Assembly: GCA_039105265.1 (NCBI GenBank)
Contig: JAPFFF010000002.1
Coordinates: forward strand, 434,001 to 498,000
Length of the DNA: 64,000 nt
Direction of reading: 5' to 3'
Source of the DNA: Tritrichomonas musculus
Lineage: Eukaryota; Parabasalia; Tritrichomonadida; Tritrichomonadidae
Shown here: positions 1 to 9,510 of the stretch, piece by piece
How the letters are laid out: each line of letters opens with the position of its first letter
How positions within the stretch are numbered: the first letter of the stretch is position 1
Position numbers and translations under genes: made by a program
Notes under the pieces: model-generated
What the model saw: the letters and a program-made list of their open reading frames with translations, nothing else
Databases searched by the model: none
Told to the model about the DNA's origin: nothing

Positions 1-207
1 AATTTATATATTTTATATCCAATATTATAAAATGTAATGGTTGAAATAAAGACTTTAATTAAAATTCAATATATATCGATTTCTTATATATTTGCATCAT
101 TTAAAAAATATAGATGTCATTTGAATGGATATACTATGTGTTATACAAATAATATTTTACTTTTTGACGAAATCCTTCAGTAATTGAAATATTAAACTTT
201 TTATATT
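1..207. repeat. Direct repeat shared with 63794-64000
   Basis: Read by eye, bases 1-207 are identical to bases 63794-64000, same strand, offset 63,793. The match runs to the window edge, so its true length is unknown. It is either a dispersed or tandem repeat, or the overlap of a circular or duplicated assembly unit. Confidence 0.9.
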
Positions 208-540
208 TATGAAACCAATCAACTAAATCTTCATTTTTAGAAAAAACTGACATTTGATTTAGAATGAAATTCAAATATATTAGAAAGTAAATGCATATAA
301 ATAAAATTGTATTCGTCATTTGGCTCCTGTAACGTCCAATTTTTTTAAAATCATCATTTAATAATTCAACAAATTCAATTTTTCTGCATTTTTGGCTAAA
401 AAATGAATTTTTTTTTTTTCAATAATAATAACTATTTTTATATAACACTTAATGTTTTACAAGCATATAAAAAGATATCAAAAGAATTAATGATTAAAAT
501 AAATTATATAAAAAGTTATCGCTATTCTAAATTTTTTATA

Positions 541-1308
541 AAGTATTTATAATAACTTAAGAGTTCTCTCAAAAAACTTAAGAGTTGATTGAATACTTTA
601 ATTTAAAAAGTTAGAATGGTATACAAATATTTTGTAAGAATTTTTATTTTGAATGAATTTACTCTTGAGTAAAATTGAGAAGAAATAGGCCAATTTTTGG
701 CCTTCGAAGACGATAATTTTTAAAAATGACAAATCTAATTTTAGAAAATATTGATAAGTTCCAAGCTTAATTAAGAATATATTGCAAATTCTCGTACCAT
801 ATCAACTAATAGAAATCGAATATGATAAATGACATACTCCCTGATAAGATTTTTGATAAGTGGAACAAAAAAAATTTGATATGCAAAAATACTGAAATGA
901 ATTAAGCTGAAACATATTAGATGCATTTTATTATGAACAATGATTATTTTAATAGATCATATTCTCAGATTACTGTTCAAAGATGTTTCAAAGAAAATTT
1001 TACAAAATGTTAGAATAATTGCTAAGACGCATTTTTGATTAATAAATATTGGTTTTTATATTAATGTATAGGCTATTTTATGAATAAAAATTTATATAAA
1101 ATTTCATTATCAAAATTAATCTTGAACAAAAATTTTAGACTTTCCTGAAAAAAGTGAATATACAAATAAATTAAAGCAAAATTTAGATAATTACAAATTT
1201 CTTTCATGAATTTGTTCAGCAAATTGATGAATTTGGGAATGAATAAATATCAATTGAAAAAGTGAACTCTTAAGTTTTTTGAGAGAAATAAGTGGTTATT
1301 ATAAATAC
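541..1308. mobile_element. Foldback/MITE-like element with about 45-bp terminal inverted repeats
   Basis: The left arm at 543-587 (GTATTTATAATAAC, then CTCTCAAAAAACTTAAGAGTT) is matched in reverse complement by the right arm at 1265-1308. The match weakens outward for another 10-15 bp. The interior is A+T-rich and noncoding. A small non-autonomous DNA transposon is the simplest reading. I could not define a target-site duplication. Confidence 0.55.
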
Positions 1309-1835
1309 GGTATAAAATTCTTATCAAAAATAATTAAAATAAATTGAGATAAAATACTCAAATTTATTTTCTGAAGAAAATTTAATATATACTTATATCC
1401 TTTTAGTTTTTATTTTAATTTGAATTTTGTACGATGCAAATATTTATAAAACTGATTATTATTATTATAATAAAATATAATTGGTTTAAACAAACCAATC
1501 ATTGAGTTTTACTGTTAAAATTCAGTTGTACGACCTTTATTTTTCACTATTTTTTAAATGCTAATATCCCAACAAATATTTCGCATATTAAAATATAATT
1601 ATGAATTGTAATAAATATAATTATTGTTCAAATATATTCCAAAATTAATCATTTTAAATTAAAAAAAAAAAAAAAATTCAATGCGTATTTGGTATGAGAA
1701 TATTTTAATTTTGAATACAAAAGTAAATCAAATTTTTATATCTTAATATTTTCTAGAAAAAAAAAGTTATATTAACGCATTATAATATATTTATAATTTG
1801 CTACATGATATATTTATATCAATTTTTTCACGCTT

Positions 1836-3388
1836 GGCCAAAGGTAAACGAATTTGGTTTTTTTTCAATTTTCTTATTTCGTTAAATAATCATAAAATAT
1901 AAATTTAATTTATTATCTTAAACATTTTTTATTTAGAAGCAAATAAGATCTGTCGTAGGGAAATTAGAATAATATCAATTTTAAAATATTTAATAGAAAA
2001 AGTGAAGAAATTGAATTTTAACGTCAAGTATGTATTCAAAAGATTTCTAGGTGCTCTAAGAGGAATTTGCCTAGAAACTGTTTTTTCTAACTCATTTTTA
2101 TATATTATTTATTTATATTTAAATATTTATATATTAATATTATTTATAATATATTTTATCTATAATATAACATTATTATATATTATTTTTCTGTATAAAG
2201 CATATTTATAAATGATATTTTGAAAGCATATTCAAAATATATTGAGAACATTAAAATAAATAAAGTTATTAAATTTTCAGTATTTTTAAATAAAGACTAT
2301 TCAATTTAAAAGAATTAAAAATGCAAATATCTTATTTTAAAATCATTTTATCAATATTTTTATGCTTTTTTAAAAATATAAAATAATATAGATATATAAA
2401 TGCATGTAAATAATGCCAATATTATATTAAATTGAGGAATTCTGATGAACATATTATCGTAAGCATAAAGTAAATCAATTTTTTTTATAAATATAGATGA
2501 AAATAATTTGTATACTTATTAAAAAGTATGAAAAAATAATGAAATTTGTGAAAAATAATTAGATTGGTAATGAAAAAATTATTAATCATATTTGATTGTT
2601 TCAAATGTTTTTTTGAGCATGTGTTGATATTGAATTAACTGAATCTGTTGATGAATATTATTAAACTGTTCTTTTTTGTTGAGTATTTTTAATATTGGGC
2701 TGTTCCTTTGCCAACTAATATCTTTTGGAGGGGACAATAAAATTGAAGTTCATCACCATAATAAGAAAAATACATATACTTAAATGATTTATTGTAATTT
2801 AAACATGCTTTCTATTTTTTCCATTTGATGCAAATGATTTAAAAAAGTTCAATTATATATACAAATATTCATTAATATTCAAAATAAAAAAAACATTTTA
2901 AAATACCGATATTAAATTAAAAATAATTTATGATAAATGTTTCAAAAATAAATTTTCATTGAAAAGATATATCAATATATACTTTTGGTTTTATCATTAT
3001 TTCACAAAAAGTTAGATATTTTAACAAAAAGTTACCATTCATAAAAAAATTCATTGAAAAAATATTTTCATGATATTAGGGAAATGTTACGATTATTTTA
3101 TTTTTTGTCTATATAGCCAATATTATATACTGACATACAATATAAATCATTAGAAGTGAAGTAATAATCGAAACATTTTGTTCATGATTAATATCCATGA
3201 TAATCAAAAGTACAAAAAAAAGATAAATTTCTACTCCGTAAGCTATTTATATTATTTTGAAATATCAAAATATCTCTCATCAATGTGATTTTTTTATAAC
3301 TGATCCAAAAGAACAATTGTTATTGATGTTTTTTTATTTTTTTTAACGGACAAAATAAACGGCCTCCGTTTACCTTTGCTTGGCCTAG
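1836..3388. repeat. Degenerate inverted pair around GGCC..AAAGGTAAACG
   Basis: GGCCAAAGGTAAACG at about 1837 is mirrored near 3388, where the reverse complement reads GGCCAAGCAAAGGTAAACG. The arms are about 20-30 bp and imperfect. This may be the termini of a 1.5-kb decayed element; no coding remnant was found between them. Confidence 0.25.
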
Positions 3389-3857
3389 AAAAGTTAGATA
3401 AATGAAATATTATTTCATATCACATTTCGTAAAATATAAATACGTTTATCTCACTTATATTATTAATTAAATTAGTACTTTTTATTATATAAGATTAATA
3501 ATATATATATTATAGGTAGAAATTATTACTCTTCACTCATTCAATTTTTTTGCTTCTTATTACTGCACTTTGAAGTTCGATGCCTAAATTTTAAAAAATT
3601 AATAATTAAATAAATAATCTCTCAAAATATAGAAAAATTATTATCATATTCACATCATGTTTTTAGTATAAATTCATAATAAATTAATTATATAAAAAAA
3701 ATTTATTGAATGAACTCATTGAATATATTGTGAGAATTAATTATTAATATATTCTGAGGTTTTTAATTATATAATGAAAATAATTGATAGAAGTGATTGA
3801 ATACTTTATGAATGCTGATTCATTTTTTTTATCAATTTTGTTATAAAAATATAGTGT

Positions 3858-4462
3858 TTGATTAATAATGAAGAAATAGATAATGATGTTATTGATGACT
3901 GCCTAGATCTATTATATCAACAAGGCAAGAGAATGAAAAAGCTACCTGGCATGAGAAAGGCTGAGTTTGATAAAAGAAAAATAACAATTCTCCCTGTTTC
4001 ATTTTATTATGAGATGGATAAAGATTTAGAATCAATTGAGCTTAAGAATGAGGTCGAAAATAATACCCAAAAATTAAGCGACCTCTTAGAAGTACCTGAA
4101 TTACATAATAAAAAATTTGATTAGAAGATGAGCATTGGGTAATGTGTGTTGTGCGATATCCTTTGAGAGCTATCGAAATCTATGACTCAGAAAATACACC
4201 TATGGCAGAACAAGTTTCACAAATTAATAAGTTTTTGGAGTTTCAAGGATTAGAGAAATGCAATACTTATTATATCGATGTACCTCACCAAACCAAAGGT
4301 AAGGATTGTGGTGTATTTATAATGGAATCAGTAAGAGTTTGCTTACATGAGGGTGAAGGTAAGTTTAAACAAGGCGACTTGCCTAATATAAGAAAGAGGA
4401 TACTTCGAGAACTTCAAAACAAGAAATTAGAAACTTGTTTTGCATATAGATTAGGAAGCTAA
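3858..4462 (+). pseudogene. Maverick cysteine protease (adenain/Ulp1-like), frameshifted, 5' truncated
   Basis: Polinton proteases of this family are thought to mature virion proteins. The second half (from about 4129) carries the family marks: a His-Trp pair (EHWVMCVV), an acidic position in IEIYDSEN, a Gln in the oxyanion-hole region (PHQTKG), and the nucleophile motif KDCGVFIMES. The first half (3858-4124) is in another frame and ends at a TAG. The frames join around 4118-4130, which implies a one-base indel. The open frame has no ATG near its start; the first Met is about 25 codons in, so the 5' end is missing. The next gene follows 18 bp downstream. The catalytic residues are all still present, so decay is recent or the indel is a sequence error. 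Confidence 0.75.
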
Positions 4463-4464
4463 TA

Positions 4465-4476
4465 TTTTTATTAACC
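4465..4476 (+). promoter_or_regulatory. T-tract box upstream of 4481 gene
   Basis: TTTTTATTAACC fills most of the 18-bp gap between the protease stop and the next ATG. It is one of eight similar boxes in front of virus-like genes in this window. Confidence 0.45.
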
Positions 4477-4480
4477 AGAA

Positions 4481-5481
4481 ATGGAATTACCACCGCGTGT
4501 TAATACACTTTATCCAAATAGAGAGAATATAGTGAATGATGGCAATACACCTCTACCAATCGAAACAGCCTTTTTTCTCGAAGATGCGCAGAAGGATAAA
4601 GCTAAGTTTAATAGGTACTGGTTTAATTATCCAGTAGAATGGTCAACTGCAAACAAAGGAGAATCTATAATTGGTGTTTGTTCAGCACAAATGATTAAAC
4701 GAAGACGAAGAATAGAGTTTGATGTATATATATTCAAGGTACTCAAAAGCTATTTTCAAATACATGGAGGTAAATTAGAAGACCCAATTTTTACTGATGA
4801 ACTGTATAATAAATTTTACCAGGACGATATCAAAGAAGAATATGCGAAAACGCCTAAATGGAAATGGATTGCAAATTTTACTGTTATAGATTGGATAAGT
4901 GAGGAAGGAGACTTAAGAGGGTTCTTTGATTCAGTCAATACAGCAATGAAATCTTGGATAGCAATGCATGTAGATTATGCTAAAGTATTTTCACAAAATG
5001 ATTCATTCATGGCATATAGAGACATACAAACAGATAGATATTATGATAAAGATGGTTTTCACGAAATTATTTTTACTAGAAATAATGATTTAGATGATGA
5101 TTCACAGCAATACATCAATTTTTTCCAAATAACTGATTGGAATGACGATTTTGCAGATGTATTTAATATAGGAACTGGGTCTTTTCAAAAAAATCCAAAG
5201 AAGTAAAAACATGGAGTAAGAAGCTGGTATTTGATAATGTATGGGACCGACATCCATGCAAAATATATTCATCAATTGGTGAACAATCATTACAAAATTA
5301 CATTGGAGATAGTGATATTAAGTATAGTCCTATTAAGTATTTTAAGTTAAACTCTATGGATCAGAGGTTTTGGATAGATTTTTACTGCGATACACACTAC
5401 CATCGACCAATTTTACTACCATCTAAAGATTCATTTGTTATTGAAATGTAGTTTCCACCTTATGATAAGATGTTTATTTAA
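4481..5481 (+). pseudogene. Maverick-associated protein of unknown function, frameshifted with a late in-frame stop
   Basis: The first 241 codons (4481-5206) are open and begin MELPPRVNTLYP. Coding then continues in the +1 frame from about 5205 (VKTWSKKLVFDN) to a TAG at 5449-5451. Beyond that TAG another nine sense codons (FPPYDKMFI) lead to TAA at 5479-5481, so the TAG is probably a nonsense mutation. The original protein was roughly 330 aa. It is rich in aromatic residues (WFNYPVEW, WKWIANF), has no membrane segment, and sits between protease and integrase. A virion or assembly protein is possible from context only; I recognise no domain. Confidence 0.6.
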
Positions 5482-5482
5482 C
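5472..5482 (+). promoter_or_regulatory. T-tract box upstream of integrase
   Basis: GTTTATTTAAC lies 10 nt before the integrase ATG at 5493 and overlaps the last codons of the preceding gene. Confidence 0.4.
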
Positions 5483-5492
5483 ATATACCTAA

Positions 5493-6771
5493 ATGACCGA
5501 CTTAGAGCAAGACAACAAGAAAGCATTGAAACAACTATATGATAAAGCCCAATGGAAGACAGAGAAGAAATTTATAGAGGTAGCTAAGAGAAATCACTTT
5601 GATGAAGATGAGGCAAAGGAATATTTTAATGAAAGGGTTATACATGATAAGAAAGCACCTAAAGCACAATTTATACCTATTGTATCAAAACACCCTTATG
5701 GCTATCAAATGGATACCTTTATTAACGAAAAGGCAGCAGGTGGTTTGAACTATCTTATGTTCATTAATATCAACACCAGAAAGGCATACGCTTATCCAAT
5801 GAATGGTAAAGGAGCAAGAGAAGTACTTAAGGCACTACAACAATTTGTTAAGGATGCTCAACAAGTTTATTCGATAACCAGTGATGAAGATGCAGCATAC
5901 TTATCATCTGCAGTACTAGACTATATGAGAGAAAAGAACTTTATATATAGAACAACCACTGAGAATAATCAAAATGTATTAGGCATTATTAATCGATTTA
6001 TGAGAACCATTAGAGATGCTATTGGTGAAAATAGGTTTATTGAACCAAAGGAAATGCATGATTTAGTAAAAATATATAACAACTCTCTTCATAGGTCTTT
6101 AGATAACAAAGCACCTAATGATTTTACATTAGAGGATGAAATAAAGTACATACAAAAGAATTCACGCATTAACCCATATCATTTTCAACCAGGAGAGAAA
6201 GTCAGGATAGTGCTCGAAAAAGAACCATTTGGAAAGAGAAGAAACAATTTTACAAAAGAAGCATATACAGTTATTTCTAAGAAAGACAACCAATTTTTTG
6301 GTCAGGTCAAAGGATGGTTCTACTAGCTCATACCCAGGATATAGATTAATAAGAACTAGAGACCAAAGAGTAAAATTAGCAGAAACTCTTAATGGAGGCA
6401 AAGAAGGTATTATAGAACGAATAGATAACTATAATGATGATACAGGAAAGTATAAAGTTAAATATGAGGGTGTTGTTGGAAGAAAGGCATTTGCTCAAAA
6501 ACCTTTTCGAAACCTCAGGAGAAGTAGTGAATATCTGACGCGTTTGACGGTAAGATATTTTGAGCTTGAGAAACCCTATCAAATTCCAAGGACTCCTACA
6601 CCCTTTATAGTGCAGGGTCTCATTCGTCTCAACCCCCCTAAAAACAGCTCTTTTTCAGGGTTTTGCATCGATTTTCAGATAAGGCTTTACCGTGATAGTG
6701 CCAGTATTTGCAAGATCAGCTTGCTTTTTCAGGGTTTTGCGACAGTGATAGTACCTGTATTTGCAAGTTGA
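5493..6771 (+). pseudogene. Maverick retroviral-type integrase (rve), frameshifted
   Basis: The catalytic core resembles retroelement-like integrases that insert Polintons. The first Asp is D74 (YQMDTF) and the second is D131 (ITSDEDAAY). The residue 36 further on, where the DD35E Glu is expected, is N167 in GIINRFMRTIRD. The 277-aa frame stops at 6326. A +1 frame continues the protein (VRSKDGSTSSYPGYRLIRTRD, then a small barrel-like tail near YKVKYEGV), so an indel lies in the T6 run around 6291-6296. The conserved tail ends near 6520; the open frame runs on to 6771 but its end overlaps the 3' end of the opposing capsid gene. Start: ATG at 5493 behind a T-tract box. Either the Asn is a loss-of-function change or this family tolerates it. 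Confidence 0.8.
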
Positions 6772-6772
6772 A
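6653..6772 (-). repeat. Tandem duplication of the capsid gene 3' end
   Basis: On the minus strand the ending LANTGTITVAKP-stop (6729-6772) is followed by a second copy reading LANTGTITV, KPYLKID, AKP-stop (about 6653-6715). Both are followed by the same AAAAAG. The first copy lacks the 21 nt that encode KPYLKID. Confidence 0.7.
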
Positions 6773-7724
6773 GAGTATTGAATTTAACGGTCCATACATT
6801 ACTGACACCATCACCTGATAGAGCTTTGAATTGAGTGTTAGTATCGAATGTATCTTCTGCGACGTTGTTAGAGGAAATAACACTATGTACTATCTTCGCA
6901 GGCATATCGATTTGTGTGAAGTGAGCTGTGATTGGGAGATACCATGGAGTGTTATATTCACCTTCTGGATCATAATCCATGAATTTCAATACATCAGCAA
7001 CAGCTGTAGGATTTACTTGACACCAAACGAGTGCTTCTAATGATGTGCGAATTTCTTCTTCAAATTCACCGAGGATTCGATTGGGATAGAGTCTCCATGC
7101 TTGTAATGCGAGTTGATCGGTGAATGAGATGATGAGATCGAGTTTAACATCAACAACTTTACCACCTTCGAATTTCGATAACGGAATGTAAACACCACAC
7201 TTGCATGGCATGTAATTCATAACGTTTTCTCATATGGAATGAGCATGAGGATTAGATGCTTTAGCATCACGTGCTTTGATAGAGTTGTAAGCGAATGATT
7301 CGCGAATGAGTTCATCTTGACGATATGTATCAATGAGTTTACCGTTAACCCAGAACCTACAGTCTTCAATGAATTCGACAGCATCTTTAAATCCGATGAA
7401 TATACGATTCAACCCTTCTGTATCACGTAATGAAATATCACCTTCTTTAATATCGTTTTGAAGTTTTACCTTGAATTCAACTGTTGCATTGATGAACCCC
7501 TTTTCGAATTGACTGATGGTGTGTCCGCTGTGTGTGAGCTTCAAACGTGTTTTAGTACCGACGGGCATGTGTTCATCTTTATTCTGAAACTCTTCAGTGA
7601 CGAATGAGAATGTATTTTCCCCACCGTTTTTCTGTACGAGATTTCTGAGTGTATCGTTAAAGAATTCGAGAATATCACCTTCATCATTTCCACTGTTTTT
7701 GAATTGAGCGTTCTGATATGTCAT
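6729..7724 (-). pseudogene. Maverick capsid-like protein (major capsid protein candidate), one in-frame TGA
   Basis: Two halves are in the same frame: 164 codons from ATG 7724 (MTYQNAQFKNSG), a TGA at 7230-7232, then 163 codons from 7220. The TGA stands where a Trp codon would fit (HAHSI-stop-ENVMNY). The joined length is about 331 codons. The middle (VYIPLSKFEGGKVVDVKLDLIISF) and the all-beta, Asn/Gly-turn character resemble jelly-roll capsid proteins of Polintons, whose major capsid protein is usually longer (about 450-600 aa). A 3' truncation, or assignment as a minor capsid protein, is therefore possible. It converges on the integrase, and its 3' end is duplicated in tandem. The assignment rests on recalled family appearance, not on a search. 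Confidence 0.5.
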
Positions 7725-7732
7725 TTGGGTTC

Positions 7733-7745
7733 ACATAAAAAAATC
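7733..7745 (-). promoter_or_regulatory. T-tract box upstream of capsid-like gene
   Basis: The minus strand reads GATTTTTTTATG about 9 nt before the ATG at 7724, followed by GAACCCAAATG. Confidence 0.4.
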
Positions 7746-7782
7746 GGAAGTACTGTTGATGAACCAACATTGAATAAATCAC

Positions 7783-7790
7783 TTTTTATT
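7783..7790 (+). promoter_or_regulatory. T-tract box / initiator upstream of small peptide gene
   Basis: CACTTTTTATTCC precedes the ATG at 7804. It also contains TCACTT at 7779-7784, a match to the trichomonad initiator TCAYWW. Confidence 0.4.
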
Positions 7791-7803
7791 CCTAACTCAA
7801 AAT

Positions 7804-8120
7804 ATGGCGTTCGGAAGCTGGTTGAAGAATATTGGTAAGAAGATCATTAATGGAGTTAAGAAAGTAATATCCATCGCAAAAAAAGTAGGGAAAGTCGTTA
7901 AGAATACCGTAGCTCCAATACTCGGAACTATAGGTAATGCTATCGGTGGTAAAGCTGGGAACTTGATATCGCAAGTAGCATCACCAGTACTGCTGTAGAT
8001 AAAACTCTCTCCATCACTGATAAAGTTGATAACTACATCACAAAGAATGGGCGTTCAGCGATGGATGATTGGATAGCTCATGAGAGAAACCTCTCAAAAC
8101 ACCTCGTAATCCCTAAATAA
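7804..8120 (+). pseudogene. Small basic amphipathic Maverick protein, frameshifted
   Basis: The N-terminal part (7804-7998) is rich in Lys, Gly, Val and Ile (GSWLKNIGKKIINGVKKV, then VVKNTVAPILG, IGNAIGGKAG) and would form cationic amphipathic helices with a Gly-rich segment. Coding continues one frame over from about 7990 (STAVDKTLSITDKVDNYI) to a TAA at 8118-8120, so an indel lies near 7985-7995. The full protein was about 105 aa. Size and composition are reminiscent of membrane-active or DNA-condensing minor virion proteins of adenovirus-like lineages. That is an analogy, not a detected homology. It lies back to back with the capsid gene, which shares the intergenic region. Confidence 0.55.
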
Positions 8121-8193
8121 ACGTGTTTGATAACGATTAATAGCGATTGAATATTTATGAAATCATTCAGAAATTATCATTAATAATTCACTA

Positions 8194-8204
8194 TTTTTAT
8201 TAAC
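8194..8204 (+). promoter_or_regulatory. T-tract box / initiator upstream of 8213 gene
   Basis: TTTTTATTAAC lies 8 nt before the ATG at 8213. TCACTA at 8188-8193 directly before it also fits the initiator consensus. Confidence 0.45.
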
Positions 8205-8212
8205 ACTCAAAC

Positions 8213-8566
8213 ATGGATGTTAAGATTATAGAGCCCATCACGCATTACATTAAAGAATTCGAAACACCTAACGACTTCGATTCATGGTATAAGTCCCATC
8301 AAGAAGAGCTCGATAAACTCACCACTCACAAACTCAACAAGATGTATCACATCAACGGATATCGCATCACGCGTATCAAAGGTGTATTATCACTCAAGAA
8401 AGCACCTCGAAAATCAACTCCTAAAGATGATATCATCACTGATAATTCAGAAAACGAGTAGCGTTTCATAGCTATCGAAAATGAGATATCAGATATGCAT
8501 GAAGATATCAAGAATATTAAGATTGCTTTAAAATCTATAGAGAACTACTTCTCAAACCTCGAATGA
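8213..8566 (+). pseudogene. Small Maverick-associated protein with C-terminal coiled coil, one in-frame TAG
   Basis: Eighty-two codons (MDVKIIEPITHYIKEF, later HLNKMYHINGYRITR) end at a TAG at 8459-8461. The same frame then continues for 34 sense codons (RFIAIENEISDMHEDIKNIK) to TGA at 8564-8566. That heptad-like tail looks like a short coiled coil, so the TAG is probably a nonsense mutation in a 117-aa gene. The first part (DFDSWYKSHQEELDKL) is helical and charged. No known domain is recognised. It converges on the ATPase gene, 30 bp away. Confidence 0.55.
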
Positions 8567-8595
8567 GTTATAATTGAATGAATGTTTCACCACCG

Positions 8596-9423
8596 TCAAT
8601 CACTTGAATTACGAGATATGGATGAGAGTCGGGATTTCTTTAACGACATGATATTCTCATATTTTTCATAGAAATCATTGAAAAAGAGATTAGAAGCTGA
8701 TTGACTATAGATATATCTCAATTGTTGTTTATTGAAGCATGGGAATATGAATAACGTAGTGATTTCGTTTTTGATATGAGGCTTGAGTCCCTTCCATCCC
8801 TGAATCAAGAGAAAGAATGTCATATTCGTATATCGACAACGACGTAATAAATGCGAGAAATACGATGTTTCATTCGTGAAGAGTTTGCTGTTACTGATAT
8901 CATCAAACAACACAAGTGTATGAAGATATTTTTTATCGAAATCATCAATGTGTAATGTATTGAATAACCCCTCAATATCGCTCTTCGTGATGTTTAATTG
9001 TGGATCGTTGAGCATGCTTTCGAGATGATTATTCTTAATGGAGTAATACTCATTCTTCGATTTAATGATTTTCTCTATAGTTTTCTCAGCATCGGATTCA
9101 CTCACGGTTATTATCGGTAATCGAGATTCTATTAAAGATTTCAACGCTAAGAAAGATCTATCACTTTCATTCCCATCTTTAGTAACATAAACGAGTAGAT
9201 GATGAGTATCCATTAACGATATTTTTATCACCTCTTCCAGAGATATCACCGTCTTCCTCTTTCATTGTTTACCAACAAATACATTAACTGAATTATATCT
9301 CACGTTAATCTCAGGATGTATCTTATCAATGAATGCTCCTCTCATATCTTTCTTCTTACTCGTTAATACCTCATTCACTTTATTTTTAACGATATCGTTT
9401 AACGATATATTCTCAGGTATCAT
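8596..9423 (-). pseudogene. Maverick genome-packaging-type ATPase (FtsK/HerA-like), Walker A destroyed
   Basis: The open part (9249 down to 8596) contains a Walker B-like strand (TLVLFDDIS) and a downstream strand and Gln region (FFLLIQGWKGLKPHI) as in A32/FtsK-HerA packaging ATPases of Polintons. Upstream the same frame extends through a TGA to an ATG at 9423 (MIPENISLNDIVKN), giving 276 codons. The P-loop lies across this TGA: VFVGKQ-stop-KRKT, where a family member would read about GKQxxGKT. Both the fourth P-loop position (now TGA) and the essential Gly (now Arg, AGG) are altered, so ATP binding is lost even if the stop were read through. Single transitions explain both changes. Confidence 0.7.
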
Positions 9424-9434
9424 GTTTATGAGAT

Positions 9435-9446
9435 GTAAAAATATAT
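9435..9446 (-). promoter_or_regulatory. T-tract box upstream of ATPase ATG
   Basis: The minus strand reads TATATTTTTACA about 12 nt before ATG 9423. It is the weakest member of the box set, lacking the ATTAAC part. Confidence 0.3.
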
Positions 9447-9510
9447 ATCACAACAGCATCATTCATATTCCACTTACTCTTCAGGATAAGTAATTCCGGG
9501 CATTGGATAA

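Larger units (their letters stand above)
1..3857. other. A+T-rich intergenic region without a recognisable gene
   Basis: I see no credible coding frame here. The short open frames are low-complexity translations of A/T runs without homology-like features. The stretch holds a 207-bp sequence repeated at the far end of the window, a foldback element at 541-1308, and a weaker inverted pair at about 1836 and 3388. The first Maverick gene begins directly after it. Confidence 0.6.

Noticed and set aside
2002-2211. 69-codon open frame in the 5' intergenic region
   Set aside because: It starts at GTG, is a Tyr/Ile/Leu string from A/T repeats, and has no coding character.
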